A DNA stretch of 64,000 bases from Microbulbifer sp. MKSA007 (GCA_032615215.1 CP128433.1:889501-953500); one strand, 5' to 3'. Positions 17,764-26,735 are shown, counted from the stretch's first letter. Made by a program: numbers and translations. Notes: a model not told the origin generated them from the sequence alone.

Positions 17764-20700
17764 AGCTGTTGGAAAGCGCTATTCAAAGAAATCGCAGCAC
17801 AATATGTCTGATGCTGCTGATTGTTTTAATTGGCATAGTTGCTCGCGCAGCGATGACAATTGAATCAAGCCCTGAGGTGAACCCCCCATTTGTAATTGTA
17901 CAGGTCACTCATGAGGGAATTTCCCCAGAGGATGGTGTACGCCTGTTGGTCCGCCCTCTGGAGAAGGAAATTCGTGCGGTGGAAGGGGTTGTCGAGGTGA
18001 TTGCTGTCGCCCGGGAATCCCTTGCATATATCGTGATTGAATTTGACTCTGCCATTGGTGTAGATGATGCCGTCGATGATATTCGCAATGCTGTAGAGCG
18101 GGCCAGGGCTGAGCTGCCCCGGGATGCCGACGAGCCTACCGTGGAGGAAGTATCCGCTCAACCTTTCCCCACCATCGTCGTTACCCTATCCGGCGAGCAA
18201 GTGAATGAACGGGTTTTACTGCGCTCGGCTGAATTGCTTAAGCGGAAGATAGAGAGTATCCCTGAGGTGCTAGGTGCAGATCTCCATGGTAATAGGGAGG
18301 AGGTCGTTGAGGCAGTGATTGATCCGGTGCGACTGGAGCACTATCAAATCACCAGTGCGGAGTTAATCAACGCGGTATTGGGGAACAATCTGTTAATTCC
18401 TGCAGGGGAGCTGGAAACCAATCGGGGCCGTTTTTCAGTGAAAGTCCCAGGGTTGATTGAGACCGCTCAGGATGTTTATGAAATTCCGCTCAAGAAGTCA
18501 CGCGATGGAGTTGTGACCTTGGGTGCTGTTACAGATATTCGCAGAACCTTCAAGGATGCCGTGAGCTACACCAGTATCAATGGCCGTCCGGGGCTCGCTA
18601 TTAATGTTGAAAAGCGCAACGATGCCAGCTCTGTCGATGTTGCGGATCGAGTCCGGGAAGTGGTTCAGGCTGAATTTGGTGTTTTGCCGCAGGGAATTAC
18701 GGTTGAGTTTGTTTTTGACCAATCTGATTTTGCACGGGATATGGTCAGTGAGATGCAGGGAAACATCCTGACCGCGATGCTATTGGTAATGATTATTGTC
18801 GTTGCCGCGCTCGGCTTTCGCTCGGGAATTCTGGTGGGGCTGGGAGTGCCCTTCTCTTTGCTGTTTGGTTCCATCATCACCTGGTATCTGGGTTATTCGT
18901 TTAACTTTATGGTGATGTTCGGAATGTTGCTGGCCCTCGGTATGTTAATTGATGGCTCCATTGTGATCACCGAGTTTGCCGATCGGAAAATGGCTGAAGG
19001 CTTGTCAGCAAGGGAGTCCTATATTGCATCAGTCAGTCGGATGTTCTGGCCGGTAGTTGCCTCAACGGCGACTACCCTTGCAGCATTTTTGCCTATTATG
19101 CTGTGGCCTGGAGTGGTGGGAGACTTCATGCGTTACCTGCCCGTTACAGTATTTGCAGTATTGGCGGGGTCACTCTTGTACGCCCTGTTTTTTGCTCCTG
19201 TGCTGGGTTCACTGTTTGGCAAAAGCGCAATGGATGCCTCTACTCGTAACTACCTGAGTCAGTTAGAGGATGGCTTACCTCGAGCCCTGCCTGGAATTAC
19301 CGGCTGGTATGCGCGTATTCTTGAGAAGGTTCTACAGCGCCCATTGGGTGGGTTCTTAACCACTATTGCCATTCTGGTTGCCATCTTTATTGGCTTTGTC
19401 AATTTTGGTGCGGGTGTTGAATTTTTCACGGATACAGAAGAGCAATACGGCAATGTAGAAATTAGGGCCCAGGGCAATTTGTCCATGGAGGAGAAAAAAG
19501 CCCTGGTGGTGCAAGTGGAAAGAGCCGTGCTTAGTGTGCCTGAGGTCCGAATAGCTCACACTACTATTGGTTCTGGCGGAATTTCTGGAAATTCTGATCG
19601 TTCCCCAGATCAAATCGCCAATATGTTAGTGGAGCTTTATCCCGCAGAGGAACGCGAGCGGCGGAGCCGCGACATTTTTGCCGATATCCGTTCCCGCACC
19701 TCAGATTTTGCCGGAATTAAAGTAACCGCAAATGTAATGGAGGGAGGACCGCCGGTAGGCAAGGATATTGTTCTGGAGTTGCGCAGTCAGAACTATGAGC
19801 AGCTACTGCTGGAAACCTGGCGACTACACCGTGCAATGGAGGAAATTGGCGGGTTGCGAGATATTGTAAACACCGCGCCACTACCTGGCATCGAGTGGGA
19901 AGTGAAAGTCGATCGAGCCAAGGCTGCCCTATATGGTGCCGATCTAACTGAAGTTGGCAGGGCGGTGCAGTTGGTTACCAATGGCGTCCGGGTTGCAGAA
20001 TATCGACCCGATGATACGGATGAAGAAGTAGATATACGTATCAGGTACCCCAGAAGTGCCAGAGGCATAGCCGCGCTCGATCAGCTAAAAGTTAATACCG
20101 TGCAGGGTACCGTTCCGATTAGCAGCTTCGTACATACGGAAGCCATGCCCAAGGTCGATAAGATTGAGCGAATCGACGGAATTACTCGCATGCAAATTAA
20201 GGCTGATGCGCAAGAGGGGATTCTGCCGGATGACAAAGTGAAGGAAATAAGGAAGTGGTTGCAGAGTAATCCGGTGGATAACCGGGTTGAGCTGCTATTC
20301 CGTGGGGCGGACGAGGAGCAGAATGAGTCTTTTCAATTCCTCGGCATAGCCTTCCTCCTGGCTCTGTTTTTAATGTTTATCCTGTTAGTAACACAGTTCA
20401 ACAGCTTCTATCAGTCTTTATTAGTACTTTCATCTGTGATTATGTCCACTTTGGGGGTGATGTTTGGTCTGCTAATAACACAAAGCACCTTCAGTGTGAT
20501 TATGACTGGAGTGGGGATTGTGGCGCTGGCTGGAATCGTGGTGAACAATAATATTGTACTGATAGATACCTATAATTTCGTGCGTAAGAATGAGCCGAGC
20601 CTGACACCAACGGAAGCAGCAGTAAAGGCATCGACACAGAGGCTGAGACCGGTCTTTTTGACAACGGCAACAACTATCCTCGGGTTGTTGCCCCTGGCGC

Positions 20701-20909
20701 TAGGCGTCAGTGTGGATATGGTCGGACGCAATATTGTTGTCGATGGAGTGATAGCCTCTTTTTGGGTGAAGCTAGCCAGTGCAATTGTTTACGGGCTTAC
20801 CTTTTCCACTTTGCTGACGTTATTGGTTACACCCATTATGTTAGTACTACCGGGCCGCTCCAAGAAGAGGGGTAATCCAGAGGGGGTTATTGAGTCGGTA
20901 ACGAGTTAG
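17760..20909 (+). CDS. RND-family efflux permease (AcrB/MMPL superfamily)
   Basis: A 1049-residue proton-driven inner-membrane pump. It has the RND layout: TM1 near the N-terminus, a large periplasmic loop, TM2-6, a second periplasmic loop from about residue 555, and TM8-12. TM4 carries GMLLALGMLIDGSIVITEFA, where the family has the proton-relay Asp pair; here one Asp is in MLIDGSIV and Glu/Asp lie nearby. RPVFLTTATTILGLLPLALG is the typical TM11 region. The sequence is closer to the heavy-branching AcrB-like/uncharacterised group than to AcrB itself, so drug specificity is unknown. A terminator follows 47 bases after the stop. Confidence 0.93.
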   Translation: MKLLESAIQRNRSTICLMLLIVLIGIVARAAMTIESSPEVNPPFVIVQVTHEGISPEDGVRLLVRPLEKEIRAVEGVVEVIAVARESLAYIVIEFDSAIGVDDAVDDIRNAVERARAELPRDADEPTVEEVSAQPFPTIVVTLSGEQVNERVLLRSAELLKRKIESIPEVLGADLHGNREEVVEAVIDPVRLEHYQITSAELINAVLGNNLLIPAGELETNRGRFSVKVPGLIETAQDVYEIPLKKSRDGVVTLGAVTDIRRTFKDAVSYTSINGRPGLAINVEKRNDASSVDVADRVREVVQAEFGVLPQGITVEFVFDQSDFARDMVSEMQGNILTAMLLVMIIVVAALGFRSGILVGLGVPFSLLFGSIITWYLGYSFNFMVMFGMLLALGMLIDGSIVITEFADRKMAEGLSARESYIASVSRMFWPVVASTATTLAAFLPIMLWPGVVGDFMRYLPVTVFAVLAGSLLYALFFAPVLGSLFGKSAMDASTRNYLSQLEDGLPRALPGITGWYARILEKVLQRPLGGFLTTIAILVAIFIGFVNFGAGVEFFTDTEEQYGNVEIRAQGNLSMEEKKALVVQVERAVLSVPEVRIAHTTIGSGGISGNSDRSPDQIANMLVELYPAEERERRSRDIFADIRSRTSDFAGIKVTANVMEGGPPVGKDIVLELRSQNYEQLLLETWRLHRAMEEIGGLRDIVNTAPLPGIEWEVKVDRAKAALYGADLTEVGRAVQLVTNGVRVAEYRPDDTDEEVDIRIRYPRSARGIAALDQLKVNTVQGTVPISSFVHTEAMPKVDKIERIDGITRMQIKADAQEGILPDDKVKEIRKWLQSNPVDNRVELLFRGADEEQNESFQFLGIAFLLALFLMFILLVTQFNSFYQSLLVLSSVIMSTLGVMFGLLITQSTFSVIMTGVGIVALAGIVVNNNIVLIDTYNFVRKNEPSLTPTEAAVKASTQRLRPVFLTTATTILGLLPLALGVSVDMVGRNIVVDGVIASFWVKLASAIVYGLTFSTLLTLLVTPIMLVLPGRSKKRGNPEGVIESVTS

Positions 20910-20955
20910 TGACGGCTATATAAGTACTGTAATCATACTTAGTGATCACAAAATT

Positions 20956-20978
20956 CGGGGGCTTAGGCCCCCGTTTTT
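20956..20978 (+). terminator. Rho-independent terminator after the RND operon
   Basis: CGGGGGC TTA GGCCCCCG, a GC-rich stem with a short loop, is followed by five T. This is a textbook intrinsic terminator, and it separates the pump operon from the kinase gene that starts at 20993. Confidence 0.85.
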
Positions 20979-20992
20979 ATAGCAGGGAATTT

Positions 20993-21913
20993 ATGAATAA
21001 GGCTAAATGGCCGAATGAAGTTTTAGAGCGTAGTGGACAGCTTAAGGAGAGTTTATCGGGGCCTTTTAAGGAGTTGTTGCGTGAGCACCAATTACCATGC
21101 GATTTCCTCCAGGTACTCGAACAACTTTTTCTTCCCCTCGGAGTTTGGGTACTGACTCGCCATAAGCGCAGCAATCCATTATTAATTGGGGTTAGCGGGG
21201 GGCAGGGTACCGGCAAGTCGACCCTGGCGGATGTGTGGCAATGTATTTACCAGGCGATGGGCTATCGCTGCTGTGTTTTGTCTCTGGATGATATCTATTT
21301 AACGCTGGAACAGCGCCGCAAGCTGGCTACACAGGTACACCCTTTACTCGAAACTCGTGGTGTGCCGGGAACCCATGATATCGGCTTGGGAATTAGCATG
21401 CTCAAGGCCCTGTGTGCAGCCAATACTGATTCCGCTATAGCATTACCTAGGTTTGATAAAGGACGTGATGATCGGATCCCTGAGCACTTGTGGCCCGTAT
21501 TCAAGGGGCAGGTTGATGTTGTTATCTTCGAAGGATGGTGCCTAGGGGCCAAGCCTTCAGAAGGGCATGAAGGACCGCTCAATGAACTGGAGTGCAGGGA
21601 AGATAGTACTGGCGAATGGCGAAATTATATTAATCAACAGTTGGAAGGTTCTTATCGAGATCTTTTTTCGCTTATCGATGTATGGGTGATGCTCAAAGCG
21701 CCGAGTATGGAATGTATCGTTGAGTGGCGTAAGTTACAGGAACATAAACTCAGGATTCGCTCCGGAATGGGGATGACAGATCAACAAATTGTTCAGTTTG
21801 TACAACACTACGAAAGAGTGACGCGGAGCTTACTAGAGGATATGCCGGGTTGGGCAGATTGTGTTATTGAGTTGGGGGAGGACCATCAGGTGAAGGGCTT
21901 GCGGATGCAGTAA
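20993..21913 (+). CDS. P-loop kinase related to D-glycerate 3-kinase / YggC
   Basis: A 306-residue kinase with the Walker A loop GVSGGQGTGKSTLAD (about residues 68-82), CVLSLDDIYLT (Walker B-like region binding substrate/metal), RFDKGRDDR and a late IFEGWCLGAKP. This pattern is shared by plant-type D-glycerate 3-kinase and the E. coli YggC family. The likely reaction is phosphorylation of D-glycerate or another small hydroxy acid. The ATG at 20993 follows AGGGA; the terminator immediately upstream means it must have its own start of transcription or depend on read-through. Substrate remains uncertain. Confidence 0.72.
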   Translation: MNKAKWPNEVLERSGQLKESLSGPFKELLREHQLPCDFLQVLEQLFLPLGVWVLTRHKRSNPLLIGVSGGQGTGKSTLADVWQCIYQAMGYRCCVLSLDDIYLTLEQRRKLATQVHPLLETRGVPGTHDIGLGISMLKALCAANTDSAIALPRFDKGRDDRIPEHLWPVFKGQVDVVIFEGWCLGAKPSEGHEGPLNELECREDSTGEWRNYINQQLEGSYRDLFSLIDVWVMLKAPSMECIVEWRKLQEHKLRIRSGMGMTDQQIVQFVQHYERVTRSLLEDMPGWADCVIELGEDHQVKGLRMQ

Positions 21914-21918
21914 GTTCT

Positions 21919-21949
21919 GTTTAAACCCTGGCGAGGCCAGGGTTTAAAC
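21919..21949. terminator. Bidirectional hairpin between kinase and AT-hook genes
   Basis: A perfect 14-pair inverted repeat, GTTTAAACCCTGGC with GCCAGGGTTTAAAC around GAG, sits between two convergent genes. Its AT-rich outer arms give a T-containing tail in both directions. Confidence 0.75.
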
Positions 21950-21983
21950 TAACTGAATAAATCAGTTTTACTTAAGCGCTGGC

Positions 21984-22901
21984 TTACTTAGCCTTGGGCG
22001 GACGACCGCGACCGCGCTTTACAGGAGCAGCTTCAGTTGCTGCTGCGGCTGTGGCTTCTGCTTTTTTGGGGCGCCCTGGCTTTTTCTTAGCGGCTTCCGC
22101 TTTTGCTGGGCGACCGGGCTTCTTTTGTGCGGATTCTGCCTTAGGTGGGCGGCCACGACCGCGTTTTACAGGAGCAGCATCAGTTGCTGCGGCGGTTGCG
22201 GTCTCTGCTTTCTTGGGGCGGCCGGGCTTTTTCTTAGCGGCTTCAGTTTTAGCTGGGCGACCGGGCTTCTTTTTGGCTTCAGTGGCGTCTTTTTTGGGAC
22301 GGCCAGGCTTTTTCTTAGCTTCTTCGGCCTTAGCGGGACGACCAGGCTTCTTCTTGGCTTCTTCAGTTTTAGCTGGGCGGCCGGGCTTTTTCTTAGCTGC
22401 GGTGGCTTTCTTCTTGTCAGCAGCAGCGGCTTTTTTAGCGGCAGCAGCAGTTTTCTTTGCTTCGGCAGCGGCTTTTTTCTTTTCAGCAGCAGCCAGTTTC
22501 TTAGCTACAGCAGCTTCTTCTTTAGCGACGATCTTAGCTACCTGAGAAGCCAGCTTGTTGGCGGCTTTGATTTCAGCCAGTGCATCTTTGGCTTCAGTTG
22601 CGGCAGTTTTGGCTTCAGTTGCAGCAGTTTTAGCTGCAGCGGCGGCTTCACGTGCTTTTTTCAGCTGTTGCTGTTGAGCAGCAGTCTTTTTCTTAGCTCT
22701 AACAGTCGCTACTTTATCTTGAGTAGTTTTTGCTTTAGCAGCAGCTTTCTTGGCACTGTTTGCCAATTTCTCGGCTTTGACAGTCAGGTCTTTTTCCTGC
22801 TTAAGGCGGGCAGTTTCCAGTTTAGCGGTAAGGGAGCGTAGCTCCGCTTCCATTTTTGCGACGTCGCTGGTAGCGACTTGAGCAGCTTTTTTAGTAGCCA
22901 T
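21984..22901 (-). CDS. algP: AlgP/histone H1-like AT-hook repeat protein
   Basis: A 305-residue, strongly basic protein. Residues about 1-170 are an Ala/Lys/Glu-rich helical or coiled-coil region. The rest is a chain of nine GRP-core AT-hook motifs (seven KKPGRPxK and two RGRGRPPK) separated by short Ala/Glu linkers. This is the composition of AlgP (AlgR3) and other bacterial H1-like proteins, which bind the minor groove of AT-rich DNA and act as nucleoid-associated regulators. The C-terminal repeats are nearly identical at DNA level. Upstream on the same strand lies a highly structured leader and an A/T-tract palindrome. The algP name is by resemblance; AlgQ is not adjacent. Confidence 0.8.
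   Translation of the reverse strand: MATKKAAQVATSDVAKMEAELRSLTAKLETARLKQEKDLTVKAEKLANSAKKAAAKAKTTQDKVATVRAKKKTAAQQQQLKKAREAAAAAKTAATEAKTAATEAKDALAEIKAANKLASQVAKIVAKEEAAVAKKLAAAEKKKAAAEAKKTAAAAKKAAAADKKKATAAKKKPGRPAKTEEAKKKPGRPAKAEEAKKKPGRPKKDATEAKKKPGRPAKTEAAKKKPGRPKKAETATAAATDAAPVKRGRGRPPKAESAQKKPGRPAKAEAAKKKPGRPKKAEATAAAATEAAPVKRGRGRPPKAK
21994..22252 (-). repeat. Tandem ~147-base repeat encoding AT-hook units
   Basis: The block encoding a KKPGRPKKAE unit, an Ala/Thr linker and APVKRGRGRPPKA occurs twice about 147 bases apart (near 21994-22100 and 22142-22252) with few differences. Such repeats allow unequal crossing-over, so the number of AT-hooks may vary between strains. Confidence 0.7.
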
Positions 22902-22937
22902 TTAAATATCCCTGCAAAATGAATTGTTTTAGTAAGT

Positions 22938-23037
22938 GGGGGCATTCCTATCAATTATTCTCAGCCATCTTTAACGGAATTAGGCACCGTCCAAGATGCA
23001 TGTTTTCGGCAGAAAACAATTGATAGTGAGTCCCCCC
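22938..23037 (-). promoter_or_regulatory. Structured three-way-junction leader upstream of the AT-hook gene
   Basis: About 100 bases fold into a nested, perfectly Watson-Crick structure. P1: GGGGG (22938-22942) with CCCCC (23032-23036) plus CTATCAATT (22948-22956) with AATTGATAG (23018-23026), separated by a symmetric 5x5 internal loop. P2: CATCTT/AAGATG and ACGG/CCGT (22966-22998). P3: GTTTTC/GAAAAC with a GGCA loop on the plus strand (23002-23017). On the minus strand this would be a 5' leader ending 37 bases before the start codon. It could equally be a small RNA. I recognise no known riboswitch class. Confidence 0.5.
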
Positions 23038-23110
23038 AAGCTAGCGGCGCTAATTGCAGCTTATTTGTATACCTAATTGCAAGTCCTTTAGATGGTTTTT
23101 TTCTATTTAA

Positions 23111-23136
23111 TGTAAAAAAAATGGCTTTTTTTTACA
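23111..23136. repeat. A8/T8 inverted repeat upstream of the AT-hook gene
   Basis: TGT followed by eight A, the spacer TGGC, then eight T and ACA: a perfect 11-base inverted repeat. It lies about 210 bases upstream of the AT-hook start. It may be bent DNA, a protein-binding site or part of a terminator; the sequence alone does not decide. Confidence 0.6.
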
Positions 23137-24084
23137 TATTTTTCAATTGGGGGCCGTTTGAACTGTGTTTTTGATCTTTTTGGGAACTTGAAAGCACTCA
23201 TTACTGGTGATTCTTTAACTTCAATATTCCTTGTATCAGGTCAGTATCGGTGGCGTTAAATAGTTGAGTAATTTTGTAAGCTTTATGAACTTGTTGGTTT
23301 AGTTGTTTTGGCTTTTATAGTTGGATTTTGATGGTGGCAGATAGTTTCTGTTCATCAATTAACAGAGAGCCGGATTAACAAAACTTAACTGCGAGCTTTT
23401 GCCTGCGCCAATTAGCGGGCAACCTCCATAGCTGGTTGTGTAACCTTGCGTATTGAAGTGTGATATTCAAATTGCGGAAAGTTGCAAGTGTCAAGATGTC
23501 AGAGACAGTTTGAATCCTACTGCCGTACCCTGGCATTTAGTAAGGAATTAAAAACTGGGAGCGAACTTACACTCATGTACGGGATCTACTGCCCAGTATA
23601 TAAGTTCCAACCGGTTGGGGTATTTGGGGTCTTGGCTGCCGGGATTTGACATTATTGCTGCGAGGTTTACTTTTACATAGCGGAAAGCAAACCAGTGATA
23701 AATCTAGTTATAACCATGTATTTAATGGGACGGAACTGTATTAGTTTGTGCTCTTCAGTTGAGGTCTTTTTAATTACCGAGAAAGCGAGCGCTTGGTCTC
23801 CAGTCATTTGTTTTGCTATCACGTGACATCCCTGCTAGCCATAAAAGGAGTAGAGGGCAGTTGTTCAGAGGCAAGTAATACCAGAAGCTATTTGAATGCA
23901 GTCCTGATTATCCGTGCGTTGATCAACAATCTTAATGATATTTTTATGGGCAATGCTTCTGCTTTGGAGTGGCTGCTCTTACCGAAGGCAACCTTATGAG
24001 TTTTGCAATGGGAGAGGGGGACAGGACTGACCCAGTAACAGAATATCTCTGTCACTGGGGTGATATGGAGTCAATCGCGTAGCT
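23137..24084. other. Long gene-poor interval
   Basis: About 950 bases with no frame that looks like a real gene: the open stretches are short, lack a ribosome site and resemble nothing I know. The only structure I saw is an imperfect hairpin (CCCAGT/ACTGGG with ACAGA/TCTGT, 24031-24059) just beyond the stop of the next minus-strand gene. No tRNA or repeat array was recognised. Confidence 0.5.
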
Positions 24085-24489
24085 TTATAGTGGCCCGTAG
24101 GGCAAATAACGATTGTTGGAATTCTGGCGAATCCATAACAGTTGTTCTTTTGTTAATGGCGTCGAGCGTTGCTTGAGTACTTTGGCGAGGGGAATTACTG
24201 CAGACTCAGCGCCGGCGTCCCAGCCTGGCAGATTCATTTCTGCCAAGGTAAAGAAGCGGATCAGTTGCCATAGCTGGGCACTGTTCCAATGTTCGCTCTC
24301 TTCGATCCAGTGTTGGAAGGGAAGGCGAATAAGTGTAGAGGGTACTTTTTCAAACGCTCCTACTGATTCTGTAAAAGGTTTATCTGACTCTGCAATTTCG
24401 ATAAGTCTGAGCAACTGCTCCCGGTTGAATTCTTCACTGGTTTCATTTTGTGGGCCACTTACCTGTGGCTCCCAGGCTCCTACGCTCAT
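24085..24489 (-). CDS. Uncharacterised 134-residue protein
   Basis: I do not recognise this family. The protein is soluble, acidic in its first half and Trp-rich (LPFQHWIEESEHWNSAQLWQ), with a C-terminal LTKEQLLWIRQNSNNRYLPY. No signal peptide or membrane helix is visible. A strong AAGGAG precedes the ATG at 24489, which supports real translation. The composition and conserved-looking Trp and Pro positions suggest a conserved small cytoplasmic protein. A hairpin lies beyond its stop. Neighbours (AT-hook protein, mgsA) do not suggest a role. Confidence 0.7.
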   Translation of the reverse strand: MSVGAWEPQVSGPQNETSEEFNREQLLRLIEIAESDKPFTESVGAFEKVPSTLIRLPFQHWIEESEHWNSAQLWQLIRFFTLAEMNLPGWDAGAESAVIPLAKVLKQRSTPLTKEQLLWIRQNSNNRYLPYGPL

Positions 24490-24761
24490 ACTTACTCCTT
24501 ATAAAGGTCCGGTTTCTTGCTGTTGCATTATAGCGAGGGGGGCTGTGTTCAGGGGGATCTTACTCTAGATAACAATGAATAAAGAGGTCTTTGAATTAAT
24601 CCACATTACTTCTTCGAATCTAATGAATCGTTTTGTAGTAATTTTGGAAGTCTCTATAAAGGAGTTGGGTTGCGATAACAGGGACTAAACCTACGGGAAA
24701 ATCAAATCTGTCGGTGCTTATTTGAGATACTATAGAAGAGACTCTTGATATTGAGGTTCAA

Positions 24762-25214
24762 ATGGAATTTATTGCTAAAGCACTGCCGGCGACAAAGCGA
24801 GTGGCTCTGGTAGCCCATGACAACCGTAAAGATGCCATGATTCAGTGGTGTCTCAGACATCACAATCTGCTCAAACGACACCAGTTATTGGCTACGGGGA
24901 CTACTGGTGGAAAAATTGAAGATGCGACGGGTTTAAGTGTCGAAAAGCTCTTAAGTGGCCCTCTGGGAGGTGATCAACAGCTCGGAGCGAGGATTAGCGA
25001 GGGGCAGGTGGACTTACTGATATTCTTCTGGGACCCCTTTGAGCCCATGCCCCATGACCCAGACGTCAAGGCACTACTGCGTATTGCTGCAGCGTGGAAT
25101 ATCCCAGTGGCTTGCAACCAGAGCAGTGCAGATATGGTGGTACAGTCACCATTGATGGACCAATCCTTCGAGCATGAGGTGCCTGACTATCACAGCTATC
25201 TAGCAGGACGTTAG
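24762..25214 (+). CDS. mgsA: Methylglyoxal synthase
   Basis: A 150-residue enzyme that converts dihydroxyacetone phosphate to methylglyoxal and phosphate, a bypass of lower glycolysis. The family motifs are complete: VALVAHDNRKDAMIQW at the N-terminus, LATGTTGGKIE for phosphate binding, SGPLGGDQQLGARI, and FFWDPFEPMPHDPDVKALLR with the catalytic Asp region. The length is that of E. coli MgsA. It appears monocistronic; 270 bases upstream contain no other gene. Confidence 0.96.
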   Translation: MEFIAKALPATKRVALVAHDNRKDAMIQWCLRHHNLLKRHQLLATGTTGGKIEDATGLSVEKLLSGPLGGDQQLGARISEGQVDLLIFFWDPFEPMPHDPDVKALLRIAAAWNIPVACNQSSADMVVQSPLMDQSFEHEVPDYHSYLAGR

Positions 25215-25399
25215 TCGGAATTTTTGCTTAAAATTTGATCTTTTCTGTCGGCTCGATTCTGTAACTTATTGATTTTTAAAGTTTATTTATCTCTGTTATC
25301 GCTCGCACTTGCAATGCTTGCGAAATCGCGGCAATCTTGCCCACCAGATTAGACCGGTCAATCCGGCACCCCTGATATTTGAAAATTGCACGGTGTTTT

Positions 25400-25825
25400 A
25401 TGAGTAGACGACGCGGAAAGGCCGTAGAAGAAGAAAAGGCAGATATCGACCTGACGCCCATGTTGGACGTTGTGTTTATCATGTTGATCTTCTTTATCGT
25501 GACTGCTTCATTTGTTAAAGAGAAGGCGCTGGATGTGAATGTGCCTGATCCGAATGAGACCAGCAATGCTGAGCCAGATCCTACCAAGCAGAATATTCTG
25601 TTGATGGTTAGCGCAAATGATGAAATCACCATGGCGGATGGCAGCCGTATTGACAGCCGTGCTGTACGGGCCCGTATCGCCCAGATGTATGCGGAGAACC
25701 CGCAGGCAATGGTGATTGTGCGTGCACACAACAAGTCTAGTGCGGATACTTACGTACAGATTGCGGATGCCGCGAAGGAAGTGAGCCTGGGTATTCAGGT
25801 CTCCCTGGTACCTTACGAGGACTAA
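25400..25825 (+). CDS. exbD: ExbD-family proton-channel subunit without adjacent exbB/tonB
   Basis: A 141-residue protein with a short basic cytoplasmic N-terminus, one membrane helix (ADIDLTPMLDVVFIMLIFFI) and a periplasmic domain. Asp23 in TPMLD matches the proton-carrying Asp of ExbD/TolR. ExbD works with ExbB and TonB to drive outer-membrane transport. No exbB or tonB lies next to it, and a terminator follows directly, so it is expressed alone. I chose ATG 25400 over an upstream TTG seven codons earlier because ExbD proteins begin close to this basic segment. Confidence 0.9.
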   Translation: MSRRRGKAVEEEKADIDLTPMLDVVFIMLIFFIVTASFVKEKALDVNVPDPNETSNAEPDPTKQNILLMVSANDEITMADGSRIDSRAVRARIAQMYAENPQAMVIVRAHNKSSADTYVQIADAAKEVSLGIQVSLVPYED

Positions 25826-25849
25826 GTTCCCGGTGAGTTACCCGCGCTT

Positions 25850-25877
25850 AAAAAGCCAGCATATTGCTGGCTTTTTT
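25850..25877 (+). terminator. Rho-independent terminator after exbD
   Basis: AAAAAGCCAGC ATATT GCTGGCTTTTTT: a stem with flanking A and T runs, 25 bases after the exbD stop. The symmetry lets it also stop transcripts from the convergent kynA gene. Confidence 0.9.
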
Positions 25878-25952
25878 CATTTGTGAATTATGGTTTTGAA
25901 CTGGTCACAAATTGGGGTGGTACTTAAGTACCCCCTCAAATGAAATCCGATA

Positions 25953-26735
25953 TCAGAATTCTGAACGAATTGCCCAGAGGTCGGGGAAAACCGGTCTAAA
26001 CAGGGTTCCCTGTAAATAACCTACTCCGCTCGATCCACCAGTCCCCATTTTCCTGCCAATTGTTCGCTCGACCATTTTTACATGTCTGTAACGCCACTGT
26101 TGTAACGAAGTATCGATGTCCACCAAAGCCTCACAGATTTCACTTACCAGTGGATCATTGCGATAGATATCGATCAGTATTTTCTGGACGGCTGAAGAAG
26201 GTTCCGCAACTTGGCTAAAATCCCTTTCAAGCTCATTAGCGGGTACCTTATGCCCTTCGTGAACCAAAAAGTTTAGGAAAGCATCCCAAAGGGTCGGCGC
26301 CTCAAGGCGCTTCATCAAGCGCTGGTAGTGCTCTGAGCCAGGGGTATAGTTTTCCAGTTTTTTCGGGTCCTTGGCTCCGTAAAGAAATTCCAACTCGCGA
26401 AACTGGTACGACTGAAAACCACTAGCCGTGGATAGTCGATCGCGGAAAGACATAAACTCCAGTGGGGTTAGGGTTTCCAGGATATCGACCTGTTGAATCA
26501 AAGTACGATAAATCGTGTCGACACGTTTAAGTGTATGCAATGCGCGATTGCGTTCACCTGCGTTGAATAGTCGCACCAGGAAATCCAGTTCATGCAACAT
26601 TTGCTTGAACCAGAGCTCGTAGCTTTGATGAATAGTAATGAAAAGTAGTTCGTCGTGCTCGGGACCATCGGAAAGGGGTTTTTGGCACTGCAAAAGCTCG
26701 TCTACTTTTAGGTAAGAGCTATAAGTTATTGTCAT
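25953..26735 (-). CDS. kynA: Tryptophan 2,3-dioxygenase
   Basis: A 260-residue haem enzyme that opens the indole ring of L-tryptophan to N-formylkynurenine, the first step of the kynurenine pathway. FITIHQSYELWFKQMLHELD near residue 33 contains the active-site His and the family's YELWFKQ signature; FRELEFLYG and the C-terminal TGGSSGVGYLQGTL loop that closes over substrate are also present. The proximal haem ligand would be the His in WRYRHVKMVER. No kynureninase or formamidase gene is adjacent; the next gene is divergent. Confidence 0.96.
   Translation of the reverse strand: MTITYSSYLKVDELLQCQKPLSDGPEHDELLFITIHQSYELWFKQMLHELDFLVRLFNAGERNRALHTLKRVDTIYRTLIQQVDILETLTPLEFMSFRDRLSTASGFQSYQFRELEFLYGAKDPKKLENYTPGSEHYQRLMKRLEAPTLWDAFLNFLVHEGHKVPANELERDFSQVAEPSSAVQKILIDIYRNDPLVSEICEALVDIDTSLQQWRYRHVKMVERTIGRKMGTGGSSGVGYLQGTLFRPVFPDLWAIRSEF

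Noticed and set aside
21994..22841. Long plus-strand open frames opposite the AT-hook gene
   Set aside because: They mirror the low-complexity Lys/Ala repeats of the minus-strand gene; the translated sequences are Phe/Leu repeats with no ribosome site.
23793..23999. 68-codon frame in the gene-poor interval
   Set aside because: Alone, without a good ribosome site, codon pattern or similarity that I recognise.
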